Source: Microbispora sp. H11081 (lineage in GTDB: Bacteria > Actinomycetota > Actinomycetes > Streptosporangiales > Streptosporangiaceae). Taken from it: DNA of 64,000 nt. This document shows, piece by piece, positions 28,410 through 40,563 of the stretch (position 1 is the first letter of the stretch; every line of letters begins with the position of its first letter). Under the pieces are notes generated by a model. It worked only from the letters and a program-made list of their open reading frames with translations. It was not told the origin of the DNA and did not search any database. The translations under genes were made by a program, and so were the position numbers. The stretch lies in contig NZ_JABBWV010000012.1 of the NCBI RefSeq assembly GCF_012999535.1, forward strand, positions 1 through 64,000. The letters are read 5' to 3'.

Positions 28410-29279
28410 TCACGAGGGGAGCAGCGGCAGCAGCGCGTTGAGGCGTCCGGACGCGAAACCCGACAGATCCAGGGAGCAGAAGGTGAAGCCGGCGCCGCGG
28501 ACCGCGGCGTCGACGCGCTCGCGCAGTTCGCACAGGCGCGGGATCTCGGCCCGCGGCACCTCGATGCGGGCGAGCGTGCCGCCGGCATGGGCGCGCACCC
28601 GGCACACCGGGAAGCCGAGATCGCGCAACGCGCTCTCGGCGGTCTCGATCCTGCGGAGCACCTCCGGTGTGACGGGGTCGCCGTAGCTCACCCGGGAGGC
28701 CAGGCAGGGCGCGGCGGGTTTGTCCGCGGTGACCAGGCCGTACTCGCGGCTGACCGCGCGGACGTCGGCTTTGGTGAGCCCGGCGTCCACCAGCGGTGCG
28801 ATGGCCCCGCGCTCGGCCGCCGCCCGCTGCCCGGGGCGGTGGTCGCCGAGGTCGTCGAGGTTGGTGCCGAGGGCGATCCGGGCGTTCATGGCGGCCGCCA
28901 GCGGAGCGAGCGCGTCGAACAGCGCGGACTTGCAGTGGTAGCAGCGGTCGCGTCCGTTGGCGGCGTACTCCGGCCGGTCGGCCTCGTCGGTGCAGACCTC
29001 CAGGTGCGCCAGGCCGTGGCGCCGCGCGAAGTCACGGGCGGCGGCACGCTCCGAGGCGGCCAGGCTGGGGGAGACCGCGGTGACGGCCACAGCGCGCCCG
29101 CCGAGCGCCTTCGCGGCGGCGAAGGCGAGCAACGCGGAGTCGGCGCCGCCGGAGTAGGCGACGACGACGGCGCTCTCCCTGCTCAATCGGGCCGTCAGCC
29201 GGTCCATGGCGTCGCCCGCCGGGCCCGTGCGGGCCGCGTCATCCGGCGTCCCCGAGGCGCGTGGTGCGTGGTCAGTCAT
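28410..29279 (-). CDS. larE: ATP-dependent sulfur transferase LarE (nickel-pincer cofactor biosynthesis)
   Basis: A 289-residue PP-loop enzyme that adenylates the pyridine dicarboxylate mononucleotide and inserts sulfur. The PP-loop is SGGADS (43-48). Cys192 in PCLASR lines up with the sacrificial Cys176 of L. plantarum LarE (offset 16, from a longer N-terminus). Two more cysteines occur in DRCYHCK (113 and 116), giving the three-cysteine set associated with [4Fe-4S]-type LarE such as that of Thermotoga maritima. ATG at 29279 overlaps the GntR stop by 8 bp. It is the third gene of the operon with fuconate dehydratase copy 2 and supplies the only lar function missing from the operon at 609-7287. 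Confidence 0.92.
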   Translation of the reverse strand: MTDHAPRASGTPDDAARTGPAGDAMDRLTARLSRESAVVVAYSGGADSALLAFAAAKALGGRAVAVTAVSPSLAASERAAARDFARRHGLAHLEVCTDEADRPEYAANGRDRCYHCKSALFDALAPLAAAMNARIALGTNLDDLGDHRPGQRAAAERGAIAPLVDAGLTKADVRAVSREYGLVTADKPAAPCLASRVSYGDPVTPEVLRRIETAESALRDLGFPVCRVRAHAGGTLARIEVPRAEIPRLCELRERVDAAVRGAGFTFCSLDLSGFASGRLNALLPLLPS

Positions 29280-29979
29280 CGGTGCTCTCGCAGGTGCGTG
29301 GGCCGGTCAGGCTCTCCTCGACGCCGAGGACGTGCAGGGCGGCGTGGAGGCGGGCGCGGTCGGGGTCGCGGGCCAGCAGGGCGCGGTGGACGGCCCGGTG
29401 TTCGCGCAGGGTGCGGTGGACCGCCTGGGGGTCGGTCATGCCGCGCCAGATGCGGGCGCGCACGGTCCGGCCGGACATGTTCTGGATCACCGCGGCCAGG
29501 ACGGGGTTGCCGCAGTGGGAGGTGATGAGGGAGTGGAAGTCCTGGTCGAGCGCGATCAGCTTCTCGTGGTCGATCGTGGGGTGCGCGGCGACCTTCTCGG
29601 CGTGGTCGAGCAGGTCGCCCAGGTGGGCCAGGTCGTCGCCGGGGATGCGGGTGGCCGCCAGCGCGGTGGCCTCCGCCTCCAGGATTCTGCGGACGTGCAG
29701 GAACTGCCCGGCTCCGGCGTCCAGATGGATGTCGGCGACGAAGCTCATCCCGTCGAGCAGGAGGCCGGGGGACAGGCTGGTGACGTAGGTGCCGTCGCCC
29801 TGACGCGTCTGCAGGACGCGCATCGCGACGAGCGCGCGCACGGCCTCGCGCAGGGTGTTGCGGGCCACGCCGAGCTGCTCGGCGAGGTCCTTCTCCACGG
29901 GCAGCTTCTGCCCGGGTCGCAACCGCCCATCGATGATCATCTCTTTGATCGTGTCGATCGCGGTCTCGATGACGCCCAC
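29272..29979 (-). CDS. GntR/FadR-family (FCD) regulator, probable fucose-pathway repressor
   Basis: A 235-residue FCD regulator. The winged helix shows LRPGQKLPVEKDLAEQLGVARNTLREAVRAL and RQGDGTYVTSL; the effector domain has HVRRILEAEATALAA, LDQDFHSLI and LREHRAVHRAL. GTG at 29979 is one base after the dehydratase stop, and its GGAGG lies inside the last codons of that gene, so translation is coupled. A longer ATG start would overlap the dehydratase. The gene is bracketed by fuconate dehydratase and larE. The palindrome ATTCATC-N-GATGAAT before both dehydratase copies is the natural operator, with fuconate or a ketodeoxy acid as likely ligand (inference). Confidence 0.88.
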   Translation of the reverse strand: MGVIETAIDTIKEMIIDGRLRPGQKLPVEKDLAEQLGVARNTLREAVRALVAMRVLQTRQGDGTYVTSLSPGLLLDGMSFVADIHLDAGAGQFLHVRRILEAEATALAATRIPGDDLAHLGDLLDHAEKVAAHPTIDHEKLIALDQDFHSLITSHCGNPVLAAVIQNMSGRTVRARIWRGMTDPQAVHRTLREHRAVHRALLARDPDRARLHAALHVLGVEESLTGPRTCESTDD

Positions 29980-29980
29980 G

Positions 29981-31276
29981 TCAGCCTCCCCAGTGGTGGC
30001 CATCAGGGTAGCGGTAGGTGTTGACGGACTCGGGGTGCATCCGGGCGCTGTAGCCGGGCCGGCCGGGCAGCAGGTAGCGGCCGCCTTCGACGCGGACGGG
30101 ATCGGTGAAGTGCTCGTGCAGGTGGTCGACGTACTCCAGCACCCGGCCGTCCAGGCTGCCGCTGACACACACGTAGTCCACGACCGCCATGTGCTGCACC
30201 AGCTCGCACAATCCCACCCCGCCGGCGTGCGGGCAGACCGGCACCCCGAACTTCGCCGCCATCAGCAACACCGGCACGATCTCGTTGACCGACGCCAGCC
30301 GGCAGGCGTCGATCTGACAGAAGTCGATCGCCCCGGCCTGCAGGAACTGCTTGAACATCACCCGGTTGTGCGCGTGCTCCCCGGTGGCCACCCCCACCGG
30401 CGCCACCGCCGCGCGGATCGCCGCGTGCCCCAGCACATCATCAGGGCTGGTCGGCTCCTCGATCCACAACGGGCCGAACCGTGCCAGCCGGCCCACCCAT
30501 TCGATCGCCTCGGGCACATCCCACACCTGGTTCGCGTCGATCATCAACGCCACCCGGTCGCCCAGCTCGTGGCGCGCGATCGCCAGCCGCCGCACATCAT
30601 CGTCCAGGCTGGCGCCGACCTTCAGCTTCACATGCCCCCAGCCGTCGGCCACCGCCTGCCGGCACAACCGGCGCAGCTTGTCATCGTCATAGCCCAGCCA
30701 CCCCGGCGAGGTGGTGTACGCCGGGTACCCCACCCGTTCCAGCTCGGCGATCCGCTCCTTACGCGTGGGCGCCAGCCGCTCCAGCATGCCCACCGCCTCG
30801 GCGGGGGTCAGCACGTCCGACAGGTACCGGAAATCGCAGGAGGCGACCAGCTCGGCCGGGCTCATGTCCGCCACCAGCCGCCACAACGGTTTGCCCGCCC
30901 GGCGGGCGGCCAGGTCCCACACCGCGTTCAGCACCCCCGCCGCGGCCAGATGCACCACGCCCTTCTCCGGGCCCAGCCACCGCATCTGACTGTCGGCCAT
31001 GATCTCCCGGTACAACCCGCCCAGATCCCCTACCAGCGCGTCCACGTCCCGGCCCGCCACCCGCGCCCCGATCTGCCGCGCCGCCGCCACACACAGATCG
31101 TTGCCCCGCCCGATCGTGAACGTCAGCCCATACCCCGCCAACCCCTCCACGTCCGTCCCCAGCACCACATACGCCGCCGAGTAATCCCCATCCGGATTCA
31201 TCGCATCCGAACCATCCAACGTCGCCGACGTCGGGAACCGCACGTCCACCACCTCGACAGAAGTGACCACCGCCAC
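29981..31276 (-). CDS. fucD: L-fuconate dehydratase (enolase superfamily), copy 2
   Basis: A 431-residue near-duplicate of the enzyme at 7459-8754; the visible differences are Thr for Ser in LTPAEAVG and PGRPGYS for PTMPGYS. All active-site residues (KLK, MIDAN, WIEEP, TGEH, CPHAGG) are kept. GTG at 31276 corresponds exactly to the start chosen for copy 1; the frame is open further upstream but runs through the operator. It heads an operon with the GntR gene and larE. Two intact copies of the same step may allow higher flux or separate expression. The extreme DNA similarity points to recent duplication or gene conversion. Confidence 0.92.
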   Translation of the reverse strand: MAVVTSVEVVDVRFPTSATLDGSDAMNPDGDYSAAYVVLGTDVEGLAGYGLTFTIGRGNDLCVAAARQIGARVAGRDVDALVGDLGGLYREIMADSQMRWLGPEKGVVHLAAAGVLNAVWDLAARRAGKPLWRLVADMSPAELVASCDFRYLSDVLTPAEAVGMLERLAPTRKERIAELERVGYPAYTTSPGWLGYDDDKLRRLCRQAVADGWGHVKLKVGASLDDDVRRLAIARHELGDRVALMIDANQVWDVPEAIEWVGRLARFGPLWIEEPTSPDDVLGHAAIRAAVAPVGVATGEHAHNRVMFKQFLQAGAIDFCQIDACRLASVNEIVPVLLMAAKFGVPVCPHAGGVGLCELVQHMAVVDYVCVSGSLDGRVLEYVDHLHEHFTDPVRVEGGRYLLPGRPGYSARMHPESVNTYRYPDGHHWGG

Positions 31277-31313
31277 AACCACCACCCCCAATTCATCCGA
31301 TGAATACGAATGG
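29981..31313 (-). repeat. 1.3-kb inverted duplicate, right arm
   Basis: Partner of 7422-8754 in opposite orientation, 21 kb away. Recombination between the arms would invert everything between them. Confidence 0.9.
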
Positions 31314-31392
31314 ACACTAAGGTCATGTACGGCCGAGGTCAAGCACGGGAGGCAAGTTGATCAGCGAGCTGCGCCACTTCAACCCGATGAAT
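31291..31392 (-). promoter_or_regulatory. promoter and paired operators of fuconate dehydratase copy 2
   Basis: Read on the minus strand: TTGACC (31337-31342), a 17-bp spacer, TAGTGT (31314-31319), then the palindrome ATTCATC-G-GATGAAT (31291-31305). The second site ATTCATCGGGTTGAAG is at 31377-31392. The order, spacing and sites match copy 1 although the intervening bases have diverged. Confidence 0.75.
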
Positions 31393-31474
31393 CCGCCGAC
31401 CGGGAGGCAAGGGCCGCGGCGCACACCGGGGGTGCTCCACGGGGGAGGAGAGAGGGGTGCGCGGGGAAAAACAG

Positions 31475-31513
31475 CGGCGCGGGCCCGCCACCTGAGGTGA
31501 CGGGCCCGCGCCG
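31475..31513 (-). terminator. terminator hairpin of the esterase gene
   Basis: A perfect 13-bp GC stem (31475-31487 with 31501-31513), 66 bp past the esterase stop; the loop also pairs ACCT with AGGT. Confidence 0.75.
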
Positions 31514-31579
31514 GTTTCGGTCGTGCGGGGCGCGCGCGGCGGGAGGAAGGGCGCGGCCCCGGTGTTCGTGGTCAGCGCG

Positions 31580-31969
31580 TCAGACGCGGGTCCACTTCTG
31601 GTTGGTGCCGCCGTGGCAGGTCCAGATGTGCACCCTGCTGCCGTTGGCGGTGCCGTTGTTGGACACGTCGAGGCACTTGTTCGCGCCGACGGCGGTGATG
31701 CTGCCGTCGGAGTTGAGACGCCACTTCTGGTTGTTCTGGCCGTTGCAGTCCCAGATGATCACCGCTGAGCCGTCGGCGGTGGCGCCGCCGTTCACGTCCA
31801 GGCACTTGTTGCCGTAGACCCGCAGTTCACCGGCGCTGGTGGAGGTCCATCGCTGGTTGGCCTGGCCGTTGCAGTCCCAGATCTGCACCTGGGCGCCGTT
31901 GGACTGGGAGGCGCCGTTGACGTCCAGGCACCGGCCCGACCCCACGCCCCGCAGCGCGCTCGTGCTCCC
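31580..31969 (-). repeat. CBM13 module, copy 1 of 7
   Basis: A 129-codon DNA module with three QxW motifs (ANQRW, NNQKW, TNQKW), almost identical at the base level to the six other copies in the window. It carries GGATADGS and THE IWTCHGG variant. Confidence 0.85.
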
Positions 31970-32956
31970 CGCCGGCGACGACGGAGACGGCGATGGCGTG
32001 GAGGTGGGGCTCGGCGACGGCGAGGGGGTGCCGCCGCTTCCGAACTGCGTGAAGAAGTTCCACACCACCGGCCTGGTCCAGGAGTTCTCGCCGGGTTCCA
32101 GGTCGCCTGGCCTTCCGTCCACGGGACCGGGAGTGTGCCCCGCGTCGAACGCCGCCCACGCGACCGGATAGCCCGCCCGGCACCCCGAGTAGTAGGTGAC
32201 GATGTGCGTCAGGCTGCCCTGCGCCGGCTCCGGCGGGTTCTGCGCCGTGCACCCGTTGTTGCGTACGAACCTGTCACGCAGCGACCGGCCCGTGGAGATG
32301 TTGAGCACCGAGTCCCTGAGTCCGTGCAGCCCGATGTAGGCGACCGGCTCGGTGCCGCCGCTGCACCCGCTGAGCTGCGCGCCGGAGTAGACCGCCACGG
32401 CGCGGAAGACCGACGCCCTGGCGCAGGCGAGCGCGTAGCTCATCCCGCCGCCGTAGCTGAAGCCCATGGCGAAGCGCTGGGTGGTGTCGACGCAGAGGTC
32501 CGCCTCGATCCGCCGGATCATGTCGTCGACGAACGTGATGTCCTCACCGCCGGAATTCGCCCAGCCGTTGTTGAAGCCCTGCGGCGCGACGAAAATGGTG
32601 GAGTTGTTCGACAGTGCCCTGAGCCCGTAGTAGGACCAGGGATATCCGCTGGTTCCGCCCGAGTCGACGTCGTTGGCGGTGCCGCCGTTCCAGTGGAATC
32701 CGAAGATCAAGCGATAGGGAGTGTTGTTGTTGTAGTTGTCGGGAATCCGCAGAATGTAACTGCGGTTCTTTCCGCTGGTCGTGATCGACTGTGCGCCGCT
32801 TCGCAGCGTCGGAGCCTTGCCGCATCCCGCGGTGGCCGCGAGTGCGCTGCTCGCGGCGCGCGATTCGGTCGTCTGGCCCAGCGCGGCCTGCGCCGTGGAC
32901 AGGAGGAGCAGTGCCGCGGTCGCGACAGCGGTGAGGAGGGACCGATGTCCCGGCAT
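31580..32956 (-). CDS. secreted CE1-type esterase (feruloyl/acetyl-xylan esterase or depolymerase-like) with C-terminal CBM13
   Basis: A 458-residue secreted alpha/beta hydrolase. The Sec signal ends near AQA; the catalytic domain (about 55-310) has the nucleophile elbow GFSYGGG, a fungal FaeC/poly-hydroxybutyrate-depolymerase-like layout (RSYILRIPDNYNNNTPYRLIFGFHWNGG) and a late His in DAGHTPGP. A Ser-Pro linker and a CBM13 module (31580-31969) follow. The start is ATG at 32956, eight bases after AAAGGGG; a longer frame to 32992 lacks a binding site. On plant cell walls this class removes ferulate or acetyl from arabinoxylan, which fits the xylanase and arabinofuranosidase nearby. Exact ester is unknown. 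Confidence 0.83.
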   Translation of the reverse strand: MPGHRSLLTAVATAALLLLSTAQAALGQTTESRAASSALAATAGCGKAPTLRSGAQSITTSGKNRSYILRIPDNYNNNTPYRLIFGFHWNGGTANDVDSGGTSGYPWSYYGLRALSNNSTIFVAPQGFNNGWANSGGEDITFVDDMIRRIEADLCVDTTQRFAMGFSYGGGMSYALACARASVFRAVAVYSGAQLSGCSGGTEPVAYIGLHGLRDSVLNISTGRSLRDRFVRNNGCTAQNPPEPAQGSLTHIVTYYSGCRAGYPVAWAAFDAGHTPGPVDGRPGDLEPGENSWTRPVVWNFFTQFGSGGTPSPSPSPTSTPSPSPSSPAGSTSALRGVGSGRCLDVNGASQSNGAQVQIWDCNGQANQRWTSTSAGELRVYGNKCLDVNGGATADGSAVIIWDCNGQNNQKWRLNSDGSITAVGANKCLDVSNNGTANGSRVHIWTCHGGTNQKWTRV

Positions 32957-33403
32957 CACGCGAACCCCTTTCTCATGAGGACACACGAACATGGGGAAGC
33001 CGTTCGTTCCGGCGATTGCGGAGATGAGGGCGCCGACTGTCCGGCCTGTGACTCGGCGAATTCCGGTTCGTCGTCGCCGGAGGATTCCGCGCCGATCGGA
33101 AACTCGCCGGTCCGCGGGGGCCGGCCGGCTGGTCGAGCCGGCCTCACCGAACGCGCCCTGAGGGGGATTTCCCTTCTTCCGGGTCGCTCAGGGTGGTCTG
33201 GTAAGGCGACGGTGCAGCGGAGCAAATATGACCGTGACCGGAGCTGTCAAGGCTCGGACTTCACGGCGTCATGGAATTCCCGGCCACGACGGACGGCGGC
33301 TTCCGCGCCTGGCCAGGGAAAGCGGCCGTGGCCGGCGCCGCCGTACCGCACTGAAAGTTTCACTCCCCGCGATCGAATCGTTCACGGGGACGTGAAGCCG
33401 AGG
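32957..33403. promoter_or_regulatory. 447-bp region upstream of the esterase
   Basis: No gene is seen. On the minus strand TTGACA (33245-33250), a 16-bp spacer and TATTTG (33223-33228) give a promoter with a roughly 260-nt leader. TGAAAGTTTCA (33352-33362) lies 401 bp before the start, with a weak CGAATCG half-site beside it at 33374. Confidence 0.5.
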
Positions 33404-34174
33404 TCAGCGCCGCAGCCGCACGGGGTCGGCCGCGCCGGTGCGGCGGACGATCCAGGCCTCGGTGATGTGGCTGAACATGGCCTCGGCGGCGCCGTCGGGA
33501 TCCCGGGCGGCGATGCGTTCGTAGATGCGGCGGTGACCGCGGTTCGACGCCACGCACAGGGCCCGCTCGGTCCTGCCCGTGTACCGTGCGGTGTGGATGA
33601 CCTGGTTCTCCAGCGCCCTGACGACGCCGCGCGCGATGCGGTTCCCGGACGCCTGCATGATCGTGTCGTGGAAGGCGCGGTCGACGTCCGCGTACGCGAC
33701 GTGGTCGGCCACGAGTTCGTCCATCCGGTCGACCAGCGCGCCCAGCCGTTCGACGACGTCGGGCCCCGCCACGCGGGCGGCGACGTTCGCCATGTCGGAC
33801 TCCAGGACGCGCCGTGTGACGACGACGTCGTCGAGGATCGCCAGCGTCTCGTCCTCGGCGATGGTCGCGGAGAGGACGAGTTCGTCGAGCATGTCCCACA
33901 TCGCCGGAGGGGTCACCATGGTGCCCGCGCCCTGACGGACCTGCACCAGCCCCTTCTCCTGCAGGACCTTCACGGCCTCGCGGACGACGGTGCGGCTCAC
34001 GGAGAAGGCTTCGCACAGCGCGGGCTCGGGCGGCAGCGGCGTTCCCGGCGGGTGGACGCCGCGGACGATGCGTTCCACGAGTTCGGCGGTCACCGCCCGG
34101 GCGAGACTGGCCGGGCGCCGTACCCAGGCGGGGGATGCCGGGACGCCCCCGGCGGTGTCCTGCGATGCCGTCAT
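33404..34174 (-). CDS. GntR/FadR-family (FCD) regulator of the CUT1 importer
   Basis: A 256-residue FCD regulator with winged helix PLPPEPALCEAFSVSRTVVREAVKVLQEKGLVQVRQGAGTMV and effector-domain motifs TRRVLESDMANVAA, DVDRAFHDTIMQASGN and GHRRIYERIAARDP. ATG at 34174 follows GGAGG; the frame could extend seven codons further. It is divergent from the binding-protein gene at 34309. The palindrome TGACGTA-A-TACGTCA between them overlaps the -35 of the transporter promoter, so it most likely represses the importer and dehydratase until a sugar acid or sugar ligand is present. Confidence 0.87.
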   Translation of the reverse strand: MTASQDTAGGVPASPAWVRRPASLARAVTAELVERIVRGVHPPGTPLPPEPALCEAFSVSRTVVREAVKVLQEKGLVQVRQGAGTMVTPPAMWDMLDELVLSATIAEDETLAILDDVVVTRRVLESDMANVAARVAGPDVVERLGALVDRMDELVADHVAYADVDRAFHDTIMQASGNRIARGVVRALENQVIHTARYTGRTERALCVASNRGHRRIYERIAARDPDGAAEAMFSHITEAWIVRRTGAADPVRLRR

Positions 34175-34231
34175 ATCCCCCTCCACGTGGCCCAACGAAC
34201 AGCGCCACCGCGCCAGTATAGGCGACCACTA

Positions 34232-34260
34232 TTGACGTAATACGTCATACGAGTTACGTT
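34232..34260 (+). promoter_or_regulatory. promoter with overlapping operator for the CUT1 operon
   Basis: TTGACG (34232-34237), a 17-bp spacer, TACGTT (34255-34260). The perfect 15-bp palindrome TGACGTAATACGTCA (34233-34247) covers the -35. Confidence 0.7.
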
Positions 34261-34308
34261 TCGCCGAGATCGGCCGGGCAGGTCGGCCGCTCCTGAAAGC
34301 GAGCAGCG

Positions 34309-35592
34309 ATGAGACAGCAGCGGTGGTGGGCGGTCCTGATGGTCGCGGGGCTGGCCGTGACCGGCTGTGGGAGTGCGGCGCGGACGGAGTCCCCGTCAGG
34401 AGAGTCGTCGCAGAAGCAGCAGGAACAGAAACTCGTGGTCTGGGACTGGAAGTCCAGTGAACCGGCGGCCGCGGACTATATCGAGAAGGCGAAGGCCGAC
34501 TTCGCCGCGCGGCACCCCGGTGTCACCGTGGAGTTCGTCGCCCAGCCCTTCGACCAGTACTACACCCTGCTCGGCACGGCGATCCAGTCCGGCAAGGGGC
34601 CCGACGTCATGCTCTTCAACGGTGGCGGGCAGATCCGCGACCGGACGGACGCGCTCCTTCCCCTGGACCAGTACGTGGCCGAGGACAAGAGCCGCCTGGC
34701 GGGCTGGGAGGCGTTCGGCAAGGACGGCAAGGTCTACGCCGCGCCGGTGACCCTGCAGGGGCACCCCATCTACTACAACAAGGCGCTCTACGAGAAGGCC
34801 GGGCTCGATCCGGCGAACCCGCCCAAGACCTGGGACGAGCTCGTCGACTCCTGCGCGGCCATCAAGAAGGCGACCGGGGCCAAGTGCTTCGCGCTGGGCA
34901 ACAAGGAGGGCGCCGGGATCCAGTTCTTCATGTCGGGTCTCGGATCCGGCATCCTGACGCCCCAGGAGTACGACGACTGGGTCGCCGGGAAGCGCGACTG
35001 GTCCTCGCCGCACGTGCGGCGGATCTTCGAGCTGTGGAAGGAGGCGCAGGACAAGGGGCTGAACAACGACGGAGCCAACTCCACGGCGATGTTCAACGAC
35101 ATCTTCCCGGTCTTCGAGACCGGCAAGGCCGCCCACATCATCGGGCTGATGTCGGACATCGGGCACTGGAAGGACTTCTCCGAGTTCCTGCCCCCCGACA
35201 AGCTCGGCGTCATGCAGGCGCCGGTCGCAGTGGAGGGGGCCACCCCGAGCCTCCCGTACGACGGGGGCATCGGCTACGCGGTCGCGAAGTGGACGAAGGA
35301 CCCGCAGCTCGCCGCCGACCTCGTGCGATCCCTCACCTCGACCGACGCCTTGACCGCGTTCTACGCCAAGGCCGGCGCGATCGCCTCGGACACGACGATC
35401 GACGTCTCCCAGGCCGGCGCCGCCGTCAGCGGGATCGTGCAGGAGATCAAGACCGGCAAGCCCGCCCTGCACGTCGCGCTGTCGTCCAAGACGCTGGACC
35501 TGATGGGAAGGCTGTCCCAGCAGCTCCTGAGCGGGTCGGCCACGGTGGACGAGGTCGTTGAGCAGCTCGCCGCCTCCGATCGGGCGGGATGA
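34309..35592 (+). CDS. CUT1 sugar ABC transporter substrate-binding lipoprotein
   Basis: A 427-residue extracellular solute-binding protein of family 1 (UgpB/MalE-like). Signal with lipobox LAVTGC, then a Ser/Gln-rich tether and KLVVWDWKSSEP. Typical later motifs are GKGPDVMLFNGGG, PPKTWDELVDSC and GGIGYAVAKWTKDPQLAADLV. It is the first gene of the operon 34309-38605. CUT1 systems take up oligosaccharides and some monosaccharides or uronides. The linked enolase-superfamily dehydratase suggests the cargo is an acid sugar or is oxidised to one. Confidence 0.9.
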   Translation: MRQQRWWAVLMVAGLAVTGCGSAARTESPSGESSQKQQEQKLVVWDWKSSEPAAADYIEKAKADFAARHPGVTVEFVAQPFDQYYTLLGTAIQSGKGPDVMLFNGGGQIRDRTDALLPLDQYVAEDKSRLAGWEAFGKDGKVYAAPVTLQGHPIYYNKALYEKAGLDPANPPKTWDELVDSCAAIKKATGAKCFALGNKEGAGIQFFMSGLGSGILTPQEYDDWVAGKRDWSSPHVRRIFELWKEAQDKGLNNDGANSTAMFNDIFPVFETGKAAHIIGLMSDIGHWKDFSEFLPPDKLGVMQAPVAVEGATPSLPYDGGIGYAVAKWTKDPQLAADLVRSLTSTDALTAFYAKAGAIASDTTIDVSQAGAAVSGIVQEIKTGKPALHVALSSKTLDLMGRLSQQLLSGSATVDEVVEQLAASDRAG

Positions 35593-35596
35593 TCCC

Positions 35597-36574
35597 GTGC
35601 CGGTCAAAGACTCACCGTCGCCGGTGCGCCCGGCAGGTTCCGGGCGCACCGGCGCGGCGACGGCCTCGGGGCGGCGGGGCCGCCGCGGGGCCGTCCGCAC
35701 TCCCATGCGCGGGGCGCTCACCGAGCGCCTCGCGCCCTACGTCCTGGTGGCCCCGGCCGTACTGATCATCCTGGTGCTGCGGCTGTGGCCGCTCGTCCTG
35801 GGCGTCAACTTCTCCTTCACCGGCGACGGCGAGCTCAACGGAACCCCCGTCGGCCTGGGCAACTACGTGGAGCTGGCCGGCGACCCGCTGTTCCGCACCT
35901 CCTTGCGCAACGTCGGGCTGCTGGTGCTGCTGCTTCCCGTGGCGGTGGCGATTCCGGGCCTGCTCGCGACCTTCATCTATCTGCGCGTGCCGGGCAACCG
36001 GGTCTACCGCAGCGTCTACTTCTTCCCCGCCGTGCTCTCGCCGGTGATCGTCGGTGCGATCTTCAACCTCATGCTGGGGTTCGACGGCCCGGTGAACGCG
36101 GCTCTCGGGGCGCTCGGCGTGGGCCCGGTCGACTGGCTCGGAGACCCGGACATCGCCATGTTCGCCGTGGTCGGCGTGCACATATGGGCGACGTTCGGGA
36201 TGTCGCTGGTGGTGTTCCTCGCCGGGTTCAGCACCCTCGACGCCTCGCTGCTGGACGCCGCGCGGGTGGACGGCGCGTCGCTCCGCCAGAGCATCTGGCA
36301 CGTCATCATCCCGAGCCTGACGCGCACCATCCAGTTCGTCTTCGTGACCACGATGATCGGAATGCTGACGTCCATGTTCGGACTGCTCTTCGTGATGACC
36401 AACGGGGGGCCGGAGGGATCGACCTACCTGCCGGAGTTCTACATCTGGCACGAGCAGGGGCAGATGAACCGGCCCGCGCTCGCCTCGGCCGCGTCGACCG
36501 TTCTCTTCGTCGTCATGCTCGTGGTGGGGCTCCTGCAGATCAGCCTGCTCCGCCGGTCGGGGAGGCAGGACTGA
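35597..36574 (+). CDS. CUT1 ABC transporter permease (MalF/UgpA-like)
   Basis: A 325-residue membrane protein with six predicted helices after a charged 45-residue N-terminus. The cytoplasmic EAA loop reads TLDASLLDAARVDGASLRQSIWHVIIP, which docks the ATPase. GTG at 35597 lies four bases after the binding-protein stop; ATG at 35705 would remove only the charged leader. Its stop overlaps the next permease start (TGATG). No ATP-binding gene follows, so a shared MsiK-type ATPase encoded elsewhere must serve this importer. Confidence 0.88.
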   Translation: MPVKDSPSPVRPAGSGRTGAATASGRRGRRGAVRTPMRGALTERLAPYVLVAPAVLIILVLRLWPLVLGVNFSFTGDGELNGTPVGLGNYVELAGDPLFRTSLRNVGLLVLLLPVAVAIPGLLATFIYLRVPGNRVYRSVYFFPAVLSPVIVGAIFNLMLGFDGPVNAALGALGVGPVDWLGDPDIAMFAVVGVHIWATFGMSLVVFLAGFSTLDASLLDAARVDGASLRQSIWHVIIPSLTRTIQFVFVTTMIGMLTSMFGLLFVMTNGGPEGSTYLPEFYIWHEQGQMNRPALASAASTVLFVVMLVVGLLQISLLRRSGRQD

Positions 36575-37401
36575 TGCCCGGCATGCGCGTGGTCAGGTGG
36601 GCCGCTGCCCTTCCGATGGCCGTTCTCGCGCTGGCGACGGTCTATCCCCTCCTCTTCACCGCCAACGTCGCGATGAAGACCCGGCGCGACTACGTTCTCG
36701 ACCGGTTCTCCGTGGCGGACTCCCTCCGCTTCGACAACATCGGGGGGGCGTGGGCCGGAGCCGGGATGGCGCGGTACTTCCTCAACTCCTTCGTCGTCGT
36801 GGCGTGCGCCGTCGCCCTGCTGCTCCTGCTGGGATCGATGGCTGGTTTCGCGCTGAGCCGGCTGCGGTTCCGCGGCTCCACCCTGATCTTCCTGGGCGTT
36901 CTCGCGGGGCTGTTCATCCCGTTCCAGGTGATCATGGTGCCGCTCACCGTGGTCATGGCCGACAGCGGTCTCGTGGACACCTATCCGGGGCTGATCCTGG
37001 CGTACGTCGCCCAGTTCCTCCCGTTCACCGTCTTCCTGATGACGAGCCACTACAGGACCATCCCGGCGGAGATCGTCGACGCCGCCAGGATCGACGGGAA
37101 CACGGTGTACGGCGTCTACCGGCGGATCATGCTCCCGCTGGGCGTTCCCGCGCTGCTGTCCGTCGGCATCCTCAACACGCTGTTCTGCTGGAACGACGTG
37201 CTCATCTCCCTGCTGATGATGCCGTCGCCCGAGCATCGCACGCTCATGGTCGGGGTCAACTCGCTGCGCGGCCAGTACTCGGACGACATCCCCACCTTCG
37301 CCTCGGGAGTCCTGATCGCCGCGGTGCCCGTACTGATGATCTATCTGTTTCTGCAACGGCGGATCGCCGACGGCGTCACCGCAGGTTCCACGAAAGGCTG
37401 A
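36574..37401 (+). CDS. CUT1 ABC transporter permease (MalG/UgpE-like)
   Basis: A 275-residue inner-membrane permease with six helices. The EAA motif is IPAEIVDAARIDGNTVYGVYRRIMLP and the C-terminal end GRYSD-like RGQYSDDIPTFASGVLIA is typical of the family. ATG at 36574 overlaps the preceding stop by one base. It pairs with the MalF-like subunit to form the translocation pore. Confidence 0.9.
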   Translation: MPGMRVVRWAAALPMAVLALATVYPLLFTANVAMKTRRDYVLDRFSVADSLRFDNIGGAWAGAGMARYFLNSFVVVACAVALLLLLGSMAGFALSRLRFRGSTLIFLGVLAGLFIPFQVIMVPLTVVMADSGLVDTYPGLILAYVAQFLPFTVFLMTSHYRTIPAEIVDAARIDGNTVYGVYRRIMLPLGVPALLSVGILNTLFCWNDVLISLLMMPSPEHRTLMVGVNSLRGQYSDDIPTFASGVLIAAVPVLMIYLFLQRRIADGVTAGSTKG

Positions 37402-37402
37402 C

Positions 37403-40563
<3,161 letters not shown>

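Noticed and set aside
29981..31313. Duplicate dehydratase region as an insertion sequence or transposon
   Set aside because: No transposase, terminal inverted repeats or target duplications are visible; only the gene and its operators are shared.
33374..33385. Additional CGAATCGATTCG site near the esterase
   Set aside because: Only eight of twelve bases match, so it was not counted as a member of the operator set.
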